Assembly (NCBI GenBank): GCA_002436415.1
Contig: DJMA01000009.1
Span: 1-64,000 of the forward strand
Reading direction: 5' to 3'
Source of the DNA: Bdellovibrionaceae bacterium UBA6502
GTDB lineage: Bacteria > Bdellovibrionota > Bdellovibrionia > Bdellovibrionales > UBA840
DNA: 64,000 nt
Part shown: piece after piece, positions 25,137 through 33,771 of the stretch
Layout: every line of letters starts with the position of its first letter
Position numbering within the stretch: the first letter of the stretch is position 1
Translations under genes and position numbers: made by a program
Notes under the pieces: model-generated
What the model was told of the DNA's origin: nothing
The model's input: only the letters and a program-made list of their open reading frames with translations
Databases searched by the model: none

Positions 25137-26023
25137 GTATTAAAAAAAGTGCAACAGTACTAATGATTAGCTCTATCTTTTTGGCATCATGTGGTGGCTC
25201 CTCGAAAAAGGCAGATGATAAATCTAGTTCGCAAAATATTGGAAAAGAAGATTTTGAGCCAGAAGCTTATGGTAAATCTGAAACAGAGGAAATTAAAGTT
25301 TCTCAAGAGATGAACCCTAATAAGTTAGCTGATGAACTAAAGGAAGTTTTAAAGGCTCAAAAAACGAGAGAGATTCCAGTCATTGCGGGTAAAATACTAA
25401 GCCGCGACGAAAACAATATCGCAGCCTTAAATGCTTTAGGGGTTTATAATTTTCAAAGAAACAAATTTGGGATTGCCTCGATTTTTTGGAATCGAGTTTT
25501 AAAGCTGCAAGAGAAAAACTCACAAGCTCTTAATAACTTAGGTGTAATTGCCGCAAAGGATTCGAAGGATAGTGACGCGATTACATTTTTTAAGAAAGCG
25601 ATCAAAGCAGATTCCTCCAATGTCTCTGCTTACGCAAATTTGGGTTCCTTGTATATCAAGTACTATAACTTTAAAGCGGCGGAAGCGACTTTGGATTTAG
25701 CTAGGTCCGATTTGTCTGACAAAGTTGATTTTTTAAATAACTATGGATTGGCCTTGTATGGATCAGGAAATGCATCTAAGTCAATTGATGTACTGCAAGA
25801 CGCTATTTCAAAATCACCGAAGAACATTCCATTGGCTACGAACTACGTAGCGGTCTTAGTGGATAGTGGTCAGGACTTAATGAAGGCTGAAAAGTTAGTG
25901 ACTCAATTAAAGCTTTTAACTCAAGATCCAAAGCAATTGGTTCGTTTGAGTAAGATTTCCAGAGAATTAAACTCTAAACTGGCTGCAAAAAGAGCGGCTA
26001 AATCCCAAGGAGGAAAGAAATGA
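25133..26023 (+). CDS. TPR lipoprotein (GltE-like position)
   Basis: The signal peptide ends in the lipobox LASC (Cys20), and a Gly/Ser/Lys tether follows. Residues about 75-260 contain five or so TPR units (NNIAALNALGVYNFQRNKF, SQALNNLGVIAAKDSKD, SNVSAYANLGSLYIKYYN). It is translationally coupled on both sides. The predicted location is the inner leaflet of the outer membrane. The position between the large TPR protein and the small exported protein corresponds to GltE in Myxococcus. Function in gliding is inference from that context. Confidence 0.72.
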   Translation: MSIKKSATVLMISSIFLASCGGSSKKADDKSSSQNIGKEDFEPEAYGKSETEEIKVSQEMNPNKLADELKEVLKAQKTREIPVIAGKILSRDENNIAALNALGVYNFQRNKFGIASIFWNRVLKLQEKNSQALNNLGVIAAKDSKDSDAITFFKKAIKADSSNVSAYANLGSLYIKYYNFKAAEATLDLARSDLSDKVDFLNNYGLALYGSGNASKSIDVLQDAISKSPKNIPLATNYVAVLVDSGQDLMKAEKLVTQLKLLTQDPKQLVRLSKISRELNSKLAAKRAAKSQGGKK

Positions 26024-26280
26024 TGAAGATCATTCTAAGCCTTATTTTTACGATATTGTTTCTTCCAATTTTTTCTCAAGCCCAAGACGGGGATAAGAGA
26101 AAGATTGAAATCAACTTTGAAGATGAGTTGATTCGTGGTGATGTGAAAAAACCAGAGCTTTTTTATCTTTTACAAAGAAAGCAGTTTAACTTCAAAAGAA
26201 TGATTCGATTGAGAGAAGATTTTCTTCCAGAAATGAGAAGTACTGGCGAGCGATTGAAGATTAGCGGAGGCGAGGGATGA
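26020..26280 (+). CDS. Small exported protein (GltF-like position)
   Basis: An 86-residue protein with signal peptide MMKIILSLIFTILFLPIFSQ and a short mature domain (KIEINFEDELIRGDVKKPEL, FYLLQRKQFNFKRMIRLRED). It overlaps its neighbours by 4 nt on each side, so it is surely translated with them. In M. xanthus a small periplasmic protein, GltF, stands between gltE and gltG. No motif allows an independent assignment. The mature sequence of about 65 residues is likely an adaptor rather than an enzyme. Confidence 0.68.
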   Translation: MMKIILSLIFTILFLPIFSQAQDGDKRKIEINFEDELIRGDVKKPELFYLLQRKQFNFKRMIRLREDFLPEMRSTGERLKISGGEG

Positions 26281-28475
26281 GTCAGCCCATTTTTTTAAGA
26301 ATCTTTAGCGGTGAAAAACTAGTTGCTGTGAAGCAGTTTGATTCCACCCAAGTTATCTTTGGTAAGGAAGCTAGAGTTGACATTGATCTAGCAGATCCAG
26401 ACATTTCCAATATTCATGCGATGGTAGAAGAAAGGGATGGAGATTACTACATTTGTGATCTTGGTTCAAAATCTGGAACAAAGTTGAATGACAAAGGCAT
26501 TTTGGATGAGAAAATTCAAAGTGGTGATGTTATTCAATTGGGTAACTTCCGAATAGAGTTTTACATTGGAATCCCTAAACCAAAAACCAAACCAGCTAAA
26601 ACACAGATGCCGGAAGCTCCTGTAGCTCCGAGCCCTGAGCAAATACAACATTCTGAAGAAGTGACCTCGGCGACAGAAGAGGTTCATGCGAGTGATCTTA
26701 ATGTTGCAAATGATCTTCCTCCAGAAGAGATTCCAGAGGACAATATAGTGCATGAGCCTGTTGAGGATCTTGCTGAGCAGCCGGTAGTAAAAGCTTCTGT
26801 GTCTCAAGAAAAGCAAGAACCAGAGGTTCCTGGTCTACCAGAAAAAAATGTGCATTTTGATCGACAGACCATTACCAATTCAAAAAGCATTGAGCCAAGT
26901 AATCCTGGAATTCCTGATGAATCTCCAGCCATATCTATGGACCCAGCTGGCAATGTTGAGGTGGGTAAAGGAAAGAAAAAACGCAGTCGTTTAACTTATG
27001 CACCTCCATCGACTTATTCTTCTGTGGAAGAAATCATTCGTCCTGGTAAGGGAATGTTAATTGATGTGAGTGTGGTTTGGGGAGATCGAGTTATTGAAAC
27101 TCACCGTATTCGCAAAAGCGGAATGGTTAGCATAGGTACTCACCCTAAAAATGATATCGTAGTACCCGCTCTACAAGGGATGTTACAGAAACAACCTTTT
27201 GTTCAATCAGGACAAAGTGTTTCTCAAGTTTTCATTCCACAGAATGCAAAAGGTTTTTTACAGTTAGGAAAAAAACAAAAGCTAAGCTTCAATGAGGCGG
27301 AAGCAAAAGGTAGAGCGAAATTGGTTGGAGCTTATTATGTTGTCGAGCTTCAACAAGGTGAAATGGTAAAAATTGATTACGGAAATCGTATCTCGGTTTT
27401 TGTCACTCACGCCGGTGATGCTCCACCACCAATTATGTATGGAATCACTAACTCTGAGATTTTATCCATTGTTGGCGCTATTATTTTAGCATTAATCTTA
27501 TTCTTCTTAAGCAATACTCTAGGGATTAGCTCTCCAGAGGAAGAAGAGGCAGAGGAAAAAACGGTTAAGGTTACAAAGTTTGTTTTTAATCGTAAGGAAC
27601 CGATTCCGAAGAAAGTGGTCAAAGTTGCTGAAGAGCAAAAGACACCAAGAAGAGTGCAAACTCCTTCGAAAAAGGTGGAGACTAACCGTAAAGAAAAGTT
27701 AAAAGGTGATCCTGGAAAAGCAGGTGAGCTACGACCGAATAAGAATCGAATTCGAGACAAAATGAAATTGGCAGCAGAAAAGAAAGGAACTCCTTCAAAG
27801 AAAAATACAAGGAGAGTCGGGAAGAGGTCTGCTAAAAAAGGCTCTGATTCAAAAGCAAAAGAGAAACAGGTTGATTTAGGATTAGCAAGTTTCTTGGCAA
27901 AAAGCGGTACTAGAGATCGTTTGGATAAGGTTTCCAAGGGGAGAAACTCGGTACTTGGTGCTTCTAAAGAGGTAACTGGTGCTGGAGGTGGATCTGGAGG
28001 AACGGCTGTAGATTCTGGTCTAAAGAATATTTCTAAAGGTGGTAACGGAACTCAAACCATTGGTCGCCAAGACGTTGATACAAAGGGTAAAGGCGGTGGC
28101 CTTGGTGAGTACGGCGAAGGTGGATTTGGTCAGAAAGGTACTTCAAAGGTAGACATTGGAGGACAAGGAACTGAATTCGTAGGTACCATTGATAAAGAAG
28201 CAGTTAGAAGAGTGATCATTGCCAACAAAGCGCAGATTCGTGCCTGTTACGAAGAGGAGCTAAATAAAAATTTCGGTTTATACGGAAAGGTTACAGTTAC
28301 TTGGGATATCCAGGCACAAGGTAGAGTTGGTAAAGCATTTGTAAAAAGTAGTACACTTAAGAACAGTAATGTAGAAAAATGTATAGTAAGAAGGTTAAAA
28401 ACTTGGAGGTTCCCAGAGCCGCCAAGTGGGGCTACGGCGAGAGTATCATATCCGTTCGTATTTTCAGCTAGGTAA
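26277..28475 (+). CDS. FHA - transmembrane - TonB-like protein (GltG-like)
   Basis: This 732-residue protein starts with a cytoplasmic FHA domain (about 10-97; DISNIHA and DLGSKSGT). An acidic, Pro-rich linker (105-230) and a second globular region (255-385) follow. One membrane helix is at about 395-413 (ILSIVGAIILALILFFL), then a very basic periplasmic linker and a Gly-rich stretch. The AgmX/PglI-type TonB-like C-terminal domain (about 640-732) includes VRRVIIANKAQIRACYEEEL and LKTWRFPEPP. GltG of M. xanthus has the same order of domains and spans the envelope. It is coupled upstream, and the motor genes follow. Confidence 0.85.
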   Translation: MSQPIFLRIFSGEKLVAVKQFDSTQVIFGKEARVDIDLADPDISNIHAMVEERDGDYYICDLGSKSGTKLNDKGILDEKIQSGDVIQLGNFRIEFYIGIPKPKTKPAKTQMPEAPVAPSPEQIQHSEEVTSATEEVHASDLNVANDLPPEEIPEDNIVHEPVEDLAEQPVVKASVSQEKQEPEVPGLPEKNVHFDRQTITNSKSIEPSNPGIPDESPAISMDPAGNVEVGKGKKKRSRLTYAPPSTYSSVEEIIRPGKGMLIDVSVVWGDRVIETHRIRKSGMVSIGTHPKNDIVVPALQGMLQKQPFVQSGQSVSQVFIPQNAKGFLQLGKKQKLSFNEAEAKGRAKLVGAYYVVELQQGEMVKIDYGNRISVFVTHAGDAPPPIMYGITNSEILSIVGAIILALILFFLSNTLGISSPEEEEAEEKTVKVTKFVFNRKEPIPKKVVKVAEEQKTPRRVQTPSKKVETNRKEKLKGDPGKAGELRPNKNRIRDKMKLAAEKKGTPSKKNTRRVGKRSAKKGSDSKAKEKQVDLGLASFLAKSGTRDRLDKVSKGRNSVLGASKEVTGAGGGSGGTAVDSGLKNISKGGNGTQTIGRQDVDTKGKGGGLGEYGEGGFGQKGTSKVDIGGQGTEFVGTIDKEAVRRVIIANKAQIRACYEEELNKNFGLYGKVTVTWDIQAQGRVGKAFVKSSTLKNSNVEKCIVRRLKTWRFPEPPSGATARVSYPFVFSAR

Positions 28476-28490
28476 TCAAGGAGGATCAGC

Positions 28491-29156
28491 GTGGAACCAG
28501 CAACAACCGTCGAACAAGTTCATTGGTTAGCAAAAGCATTTCAGGATGGAGGAAATGCAATGATCTTGATCGCCATCGTAGGCGTGATGTCATTTGTATT
28601 AATCATTGAAAGATTCATAGCTTTAAATCGTTTAATCGTCGATAAAGATGATTTTACAGCAAAAATTTTCCCGAGAATTTTAGAAGGGGATTTAAGACAA
28701 GCAATTACAATGTGTGAGTCTAAATCAGCGCCCTTACCGAACACGGTAAAGGAAGGCTTAAAACAAGTGGTTAACCGAAGACCAGATGAAGAAGTACAGG
28801 TGGCAATGGACGGAGCAGTCCTTCATGAAACACCAAGGTTAGAAGGTTACACCTCTTTACTTGCAGTGTTTGCCAACGTGGCAACGCTTGTTGGACTACT
28901 AGGAACGATCATTGGTTTGATTCAAGGTTTCGGTGGTTTGAGTGAAGCCGATGCCGCAGAAAAAGCAGCAACATTATCATTGGCAATTTCACACGCACTA
29001 AACTGTACAGCGGGTGGACTAGCGGTAGCGATTCCAGCATTGATTTGTTTTGGTTTTTATCAAATTCGAATTGGTCGTGCGATCAATGATATGCAAGAAA
29101 CAAGCATGCGTATTATGAACCTTGTGGTAGCAAACCGCGATAAGTTAAAACTGTAG
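28491..29156 (+). CDS. MotA/TolQ/ExbB proton-channel protein (AglR/AglQ-like)
   Basis: The GTG start has a strong AAGGAGG site. The 221-residue protein has three membrane helices: about 19-38, 110-135 (LLAVFANVATLVGLLGTIIG) and 150-175. It has the ExbB signature GLLGTIIGLIQGF. Such proteins form the proton channel that, with ExbD partners, converts proton-motive force to work across the envelope. In M. xanthus AglR and AglQ play this part for gliding. Here it follows the FHA-TonB protein by 15 nt and precedes two ExbD-type genes. Confidence 0.9.
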   Translation: MEPATTVEQVHWLAKAFQDGGNAMILIAIVGVMSFVLIIERFIALNRLIVDKDDFTAKIFPRILEGDLRQAITMCESKSAPLPNTVKEGLKQVVNRRPDEEVQVAMDGAVLHETPRLEGYTSLLAVFANVATLVGLLGTIIGLIQGFGGLSEADAAEKAATLSLAISHALNCTAGGLAVAIPALICFGFYQIRIGRAINDMQETSMRIMNLVVANRDKLKL

Positions 29157-29162
29157 GCTAAG

Positions 29163-29621
29163 ATGGCTCATGTAGATGATGGTGGTAGTGGAAGAGAAGT
29201 AAATGTGGAACCGAACTTGGTTCCCTTCATCGACTTGATGAGTGTTTGTATCATCTTCCTTTTGGTAACCGCTGTTTGGACACAAGTATCTATGATCGAA
29301 TTAGGAGCGAATGTGTATGGGAAAAATACCGGTGCATCCGCTCCACCAACCGATTTGAGACCAGTAAATATTGATGTTCGTATTACAGAAAGAGGCTATG
29401 TAATCAATGAGGGAAGAAATTCATTTCGCGTTGATAAGGTAGAAGGTGAGTACGATACTGAAAATCTTTATTTACAGCTTAAAACGATCAAAGAGAGAAA
29501 CCCTACGACAGACGCTGTTTCCATTGGATTAGAAGAAAAACTTACTTATGACCATATGATTGTGGGCATGGATATTATCTTGAATGCAGGATTTCCAGAA
29601 GTAAGTGTATCAACGAACTAG
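29163..29621 (+). CDS. ExbD/TolR-type motor subunit (AglS-like)
   Basis: The protein has 152 residues with one N-terminal membrane helix (about 20-42; PFIDLMSVCIIFLLVTAVW), which keeps the essential Asp of ExbD/TolR. A periplasmic domain ends in YDHMIVGMDIILNAGFPEVSVS, the usual TolR C-terminal helix-strand. It lies 6 nt after the ExbB-like gene and 8 nt before a second ExbD-like gene. A proton-driven motor for gliding is inferred from the whole locus. Confidence 0.88.
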   Translation: MAHVDDGGSGREVNVEPNLVPFIDLMSVCIIFLLVTAVWTQVSMIELGANVYGKNTGASAPPTDLRPVNIDVRITERGYVINEGRNSFRVDKVEGEYDTENLYLQLKTIKERNPTTDAVSIGLEEKLTYDHMIVGMDIILNAGFPEVSVSTN

Positions 29622-29629
29622 GAAGTATT

Positions 29630-30238
29630 ATGCCAATTCATATACCTGGAAAAAGAGATCGACATAACAAAGTTGCTAAAGGCAAGCGAACCGCAGTTGC
29701 GAGTTTGTCGCTTACAGCAATGGTTGATATGTTCACGGTATTGACTATTTTCTTACTTCAAAATTACAAAGAAACTGGAGAGGTAATTCAACTTCGTAAT
29801 GATATGGAATTACCGAAAGCAACTCAGATTCGAGAGCTAAAGCCAGCTAATGTCGTGATCGTAACGAAAGATATGATCATGGTAAATGAAAACCCAGCAA
29901 TTCCTTTGCCTCAGGTTACTAAGCAACAGCAATGGTTGATTTTTCCTTTGTATCAATTGATGCAACAAACGATGGAAGCAGATCGTTTAGAGCATGAACA
30001 AGATATTAAAAACAAACTAAAATCTACGGTAGCCAGTCTTCAAGAAAAAGAAGTGAAGGAAAAAGATTTTAGAAAAGTGACACTGCAAGCAGATAAAGAC
30101 ACTGACTTTTTAACTGTGAAAAAAGTGATGTATACACTTACCGAAGCAGGCGCTAGTGAAATTCATTTCGCTGTTCTAACGGAATCTAATAAATACAAAG
30201 AGCTAGATGAACAGAATGCAGAGGGAGAAAGCCTTTAG
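29630..30238 (+). CDS. Second ExbD/TolR-type motor subunit
   Basis: A 202-residue ExbD homologue. The membrane helix (about 24-45; LTAMVDMFTVLTIFLLQNY) keeps the key Asp, and a longer periplasmic domain with a charged helical insert (LEHEQDIKNKLKSTVASLQE) precedes the ExbD-like end. Two different ExbD genes behind one ExbB gene suggest a heteromeric plug. The last 4 nt overlap the end of the convergent GYF-PilZ gene, and a hairpin spans both stops. The AGGAAG ribosome site is good. Confidence 0.87.
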   Translation: MPIHIPGKRDRHNKVAKGKRTAVASLSLTAMVDMFTVLTIFLLQNYKETGEVIQLRNDMELPKATQIRELKPANVVIVTKDMIMVNENPAIPLPQVTKQQQWLIFPLYQLMQQTMEADRLEHEQDIKNKLKSTVASLQEKEVKEKDFRKVTLQADKDTDFLTVKKVMYTLTEAGASEIHFAVLTESNKYKELDEQNAEGESL

Positions 30239-30251
30239 GCGGCTTTCTTTT
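30227..30251. terminator. Bidirectional terminator embedded in two convergent stop codons
   Basis: GAAAGCC (30227-30233) pairs with GGCTTTC (30241-30247), with four T residues after it on the plus strand. The hairpin includes the end codons of both the second ExbD-like gene and the GYF-PilZ gene. The minus-strand U run is weaker. Confidence 0.6.
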
Positions 30252-30939
30252 CAGTTGTTCCACCCTTGTCGGTGAATTGGTTAATGTACTCAACGATTGT
30301 ACTGGTGGCCTCAGAGCTAATTGCTTCAAATTGAATACCAGTCCTACCACTAGCGGCTACATAACGAACTTTACCATCACAAGCAAAACTTGAATTTAAT
30401 AGCGGAGACTCTACCTCTAGTTGGATGATTTGACCTTCAACGATGTCATCTATATTTGTCATACCCAGTCCACCTTCTGAGATGGAGCAAAGCTTTGCTT
30501 TTTTAACTTGGTTATCAAGCTTCACGATTATATCACCAACGATTGGTGCCCGTGGAGTTTGACGTTTAACGATTCCTAGTGCATCACTCAAATCATTGTA
30601 TTGGTAAATAGTGGCGCGAGATCTTTCACCGCGTTTCCAAATTCGAATGTTGCTATAGTTTTTATTGCCACGAAGGTGAGCGATCATATCTACGCGAGTT
30701 AATGGACCATAGGTTTTGCCTTCTTGCTCCAAGAACCACACATTATCTTTTGCAAGTTTCACTACTTTATTTTCCTCTGGTCGGTAGCTTGCCCACTCTT
30801 TGGTGCTAACCCATTGTTCTTGGCCTTTCCACCACACTTGACACTTTCTATGAAGTTGTCCGTTCTCCATCATTTGTAGGAGTTCAGGTCGATCATAAGG
30901 GCCACTAACTTCTTTGTTTTGAAAAATAAAGCATTTCAT
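30235..30939 (-). CDS. GYF-GYF-PilZ protein, putative c-di-GMP effector
   Basis: Residues about 1-50 and 65-115 are two GYF_2-type domains (SGPYDRPELLQMMENGQLHR with QVWWKGQEQW, and TYGPLTRVDMIAHLRGN with IRIWKRGE). Residues about 125-225 are a PilZ domain with the RxxxR motif (RQTPR) and a SISEGGLGM second motif in which the first Asp/Asn is Ser. PilZ proteins bind cyclic di-GMP, and GYF domains bind proline-rich peptides. The gene faces the motor operon tail-to-tail. Myxococcal GltJ also has a GYF domain. A regulatory link to the gliding motor is inference. Confidence 0.82.
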   Translation of the reverse strand: MKCFIFQNKEVSGPYDRPELLQMMENGQLHRKCQVWWKGQEQWVSTKEWASYRPEENKVVKLAKDNVWFLEQEGKTYGPLTRVDMIAHLRGNKNYSNIRIWKRGERSRATIYQYNDLSDALGIVKRQTPRAPIVGDIIVKLDNQVKKAKLCSISEGGLGMTNIDDIVEGQIIQLEVESPLLNSSFACDGKVRYVAASGRTGIQFEAISSEATSTIVEYINQFTDKGGTTEKKAA

Positions 30940-31272
30940 ATTTCTCTTATCGGGACAGGGCTTATATCGCTAAAGTCTTGATTTTTTCAAATTGCATTCC
31001 TGTACTTAGGGTTGAATCTGCTCAAATGCAAAAATAGACGGATAAATGTTGGGGGTTTTGGCGTAAGTAGGAGGCCTTAAATTAGCCAACAAAAATTGTT
31101 ACTGTAAGACTTTTTACGTCATAGCTTGTAATTAATGCAAAACTAAATGTGTTTACTAAGTAGGTGAAATTAGTGAATTTAAATAATTTGCACAAAAAGA
31201 GTGGTTCTGGAGCAAGTACCAAAAATAAGTATCATTGAAAAAACTATCAGATTAAAATTACGCCCCTTTCAG
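30940..31272. other. Divergent intergenic region
   Basis: The 30940-31384 stretch holds the promoter of the GYF-PilZ gene (not identified) and, at its right end, the dyad and sigma-54-type promoter listed below. No small gene or RNA was seen in the A+T-rich remainder. Confidence 0.4.
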
Positions 31273-31292
31273 CGAGAAAGCACATTTTCTCG
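31273..31292 (+). promoter_or_regulatory. Dyad, candidate activator site
   Basis: CGAGAAA and TTTCTCG form a perfect 7-bp dyad around a 6-nt centre. It lies about 36 bp before the -24 element at 31328. It could bind an enhancer-binding protein, although the distance is short for one. Confidence 0.35.
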
Positions 31293-31327
31293 TAGGCATA
31301 AGACTTTGTTATAAGTGGTGGGGCACT

Positions 31328-31343
31328 TGGCATCTTATTTGCC
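31328..31343 (+). promoter_or_regulatory. Sigma-54 (RpoN) type -24/-12 promoter
   Basis: TGGCAT-N5-TTGCC has the invariant GG-N10-GC spacing. The -24 half TGGCAT is the same variant seen at 1588. The start of transcription would fall near 31354, about 30 nt before the ATG at 31385. Confidence 0.6.
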
Positions 31344-31384
31344 TATAGAAAGGCTAGGGAATAAATTTTTGTTAAGGCGAATGG

Positions 31385-32728
31385 ATGAAATTACTAATTT
31401 TTACAATTCTATTTTCACTTGGGATCTCGGTCGCAAATGCTCAAATTGACGTTGATGCCTTACTTGAGGGTAGAAAAGATGTCTCTAATACCGAGACTTT
31501 TACGGTTACCACTCAAGGGGAAACCAAAGAGCTTGGTGTGGAAGTTAGGCTTAAAGAATTAGAAGATGTGAAAGACTTTGAAAAGACTTTGAAGGAGTTA
31601 ATTCAAGATGTTAACTCGAAGGAGTCTGGATATAAATTTAGATTAAGAGTCAATTTTGAGTCAGGTGGCCATCAGTTTTTCGAATTTGATAGCGAAAAAG
31701 TTTATACCCTTGATGAAAATTTAAAGGTAACAAATTCTCAAAAATTAGATAACTGGCTTCGTAGAATTCCTATTTTTCCTTCTTCGTTGAGTGATTTAAA
31801 ACTTTCTTTATTGCGTTTAACTATCAATGGGTCCGTGATGTATGTAGCGGCTGTTTTAGGTGGTTACCCAATGGAGTCGGCCTTTTGGGCGGGTTTAGTT
31901 CAAGGGCTTGTTTCTGCGAGTTTCGCTTTCTCTCCTTCAAGTTATATGAAGTACCTTTTAAAACAAAATTTTCCACATAGTAAAGTGGCATCTTTCAATT
32001 ATTTAAAAATGGTTCCCTTGGAAGTGTTCTTTAAATTCTATGCTTTAGAGTTGGTTTTTAATGTAATTCCTGAAATTATGTTGGGAAATAATGGCGTCCT
32101 AGGGCACACAGGTTTTTTCGATAGTCATATGCATGTTTTATGGGTGGCGGTAGTGATCGCTCATGCGCAATTGTTCTTAGAAAATGCCTTGGCATACTAC
32201 AAGCAAATTGCAGACTATCTCGCTTTAAACCACTACTTAGAATCCGTAAAAGAAAGAGCCCGTTTGGGAAAAGCAATTTCAGCTTACCGCAAAGCCATCC
32301 AAGGTTTTAACCGAGGAGCACTGATCGCGTCGGCGGCCTCAGTGGTTGCAATGGGAACTACGGCTGTGGCAGCAGCAACAGGTAATGAGGTAATTGAGAT
32401 GACACAGAAAATTACCTTGGCGGCAATGGGAGCTGGCGGGTTGCTATTTACCTTTTTAGCGAAAAAGAAATACAATAAAATTCTTCAACTAGATATTGCT
32501 GTAAATAATAGTAAAGCAAGCTACGAGATTCCATTGAAAGAAATTGAAGAATTAGAAAGAAAACTAAAGACTGAAAAAGCAGGTGGTTTGTCTAAACGAA
32601 TCGGTGACATGATGGGCCCTCCTTCTGAAGAGTTTCAAATGAAAGCTGACTTTTTTAGTAGTTTAACAAGAGTCCTTGATCAAACTCGTATGGTCGAGTC
32701 CGCAGCTTGTTCAAGGAGTGCTAGATGA
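31385..32728 (+). CDS. Exported membrane protein of unknown function
   Basis: The 447-residue protein has a signal peptide (MKLLIFTILFSLGISVANA). A soluble domain of about 120 residues follows. A hydrophobic core runs from about 140 to 270 with several possible membrane helices (VMYVAAVLGGY, FWAGLVQGLVSASFAF, VLWVAVVIAHAQLFLENAL). Another helix pair is at 305-360, and a charged coiled-coil tail ends the protein. It overlaps the next lipoprotein gene (ATGA), so they form a two-gene unit under the sigma-54-type promoter at 31328. No family is recognised. Confidence 0.65.
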   Translation: MKLLIFTILFSLGISVANAQIDVDALLEGRKDVSNTETFTVTTQGETKELGVEVRLKELEDVKDFEKTLKELIQDVNSKESGYKFRLRVNFESGGHQFFEFDSEKVYTLDENLKVTNSQKLDNWLRRIPIFPSSLSDLKLSLLRLTINGSVMYVAAVLGGYPMESAFWAGLVQGLVSASFAFSPSSYMKYLLKQNFPHSKVASFNYLKMVPLEVFFKFYALELVFNVIPEIMLGNNGVLGHTGFFDSHMHVLWVAVVIAHAQLFLENALAYYKQIADYLALNHYLESVKERARLGKAISAYRKAIQGFNRGALIASAASVVAMGTTAVAAATGNEVIEMTQKITLAAMGAGGLLFTFLAKKKYNKILQLDIAVNNSKASYEIPLKEIEELERKLKTEKAGGLSKRIGDMMGPPSEEFQMKADFFSSLTRVLDQTRMVESAACSRSAR

Positions 32729-33699
32729 TACGAATTGCACTTAGTCTTTTAATTTTGTTTTTAGGAGCTTGCGCTGGAGATGATTCTTTTCAGGGAGAGT
32801 TTGATTTAGAATCGCCGACAGACTTGGAAACGATCAAGGTGGAAAGCAATAAGAGTTCAGAGGATGAGGTTGAGAAAATCCAGTCCGTTCTAGGCTTAGA
32901 TGATTTTATTGATTTTGTGGACTTGAAATATTCATCTTTAAATTCCCAAAAGGATGCAAAAGCTAGAGACAGCATTTGTTATGGGTTCTCCCTTGCGGAA
33001 ACTTATCTCGTCCGTGAAGAGGATGTTTTTTATTCCTATTTTGAACTTGATGGGCAAGGCAATTATGACAGTAATTATACTATGCCAATTAACATCAAAG
33101 TGGATTACGAAGAAAAGTATTCTTGGGTTCAAAGGAAATTAAAGAAACTCTCAGAGTCTTTAACAGGAAAGAAGAACATTGATTCGGGTTTAGGCGTTAG
33201 GCAAGACGAAGAAATTGTAGAGATGATCGATTTTAAGATTGATGCCAATGGATCTGCTCTGGCTTTTGAATGGAATATTCGACCAGAAAAACGTGGGCTC
33301 AATCAGATTTTTCTATCGTTCAATATGATTGATGTAGATGGTGCTCCAGTTCAGCTAGAAATCAGTAAGGTTTTAGTAAGTGGAGATATGTTGCCTGCCT
33401 TGCTAAGGATAAAGTCAAAGGGGAGTTGGAGTGCAAAAACAGTTTCCGTTTACGATGAAAAACTAAGTATAAATTCTAGGAACTACTCTTTTATTCCACT
33501 AGGTTCTTGGGCCGAGATCAGAAATTTACTAATTAATGGTTATGTTGATCTTACTGAGGTAAAAACAGGTGAAGCTTTGCGTTTGCATGTGGACTCTTTT
33601 CGAGAGTACAAGCAAGGCTCAAACTCATCCTTCAAGTTTGGCAAACTCTATACTAGCTTTTGGAATCCATACCCATTTTGCCGACGTAATGCAGATTGA
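32725..33699 (+). CDS. Predicted lipoprotein of unknown function
   Basis: The signal peptide ends in lipobox LGAC (Cys16), then an acidic linker. The mature region of about 300 residues is strand-rich and has cysteines near its start and end (RDSICYGFS and YPFCRRNAD), possibly disulfide-bonded. It is coupled to the membrane protein at 31385, so the pair probably acts together at the envelope. The pair ends at a hairpin at 33721. I cannot assign a family. Confidence 0.65.
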   Translation: MIRIALSLLILFLGACAGDDSFQGEFDLESPTDLETIKVESNKSSEDEVEKIQSVLGLDDFIDFVDLKYSSLNSQKDAKARDSICYGFSLAETYLVREEDVFYSYFELDGQGNYDSNYTMPINIKVDYEEKYSWVQRKLKKLSESLTGKKNIDSGLGVRQDEEIVEMIDFKIDANGSALAFEWNIRPEKRGLNQIFLSFNMIDVDGAPVQLEISKVLVSGDMLPALLRIKSKGSWSAKTVSVYDEKLSINSRNYSFIPLGSWAEIRNLLINGYVDLTEVKTGEALRLHVDSFREYKQGSNSSFKFGKLYTSFWNPYPFCRRNAD

Positions 33700-33720
33700 A
33701 TCAGCAATAACGCACTGCCA

Positions 33721-33746
33721 AGCCTAGAATCCATATTCTAGGCTTT
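33721..33746 (+). terminator. Terminator-like hairpin
   Basis: AGCCTAGAAT (33721-33730) pairs perfectly with ATTCTAGGCT (33735-33744) around a CCAT loop. The T run after it is short (TT then AAAA), so termination may be partial. Confidence 0.6.
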
Positions 33747-33771
33747 AAAATCATGCTAAGTTATTCCCTCA

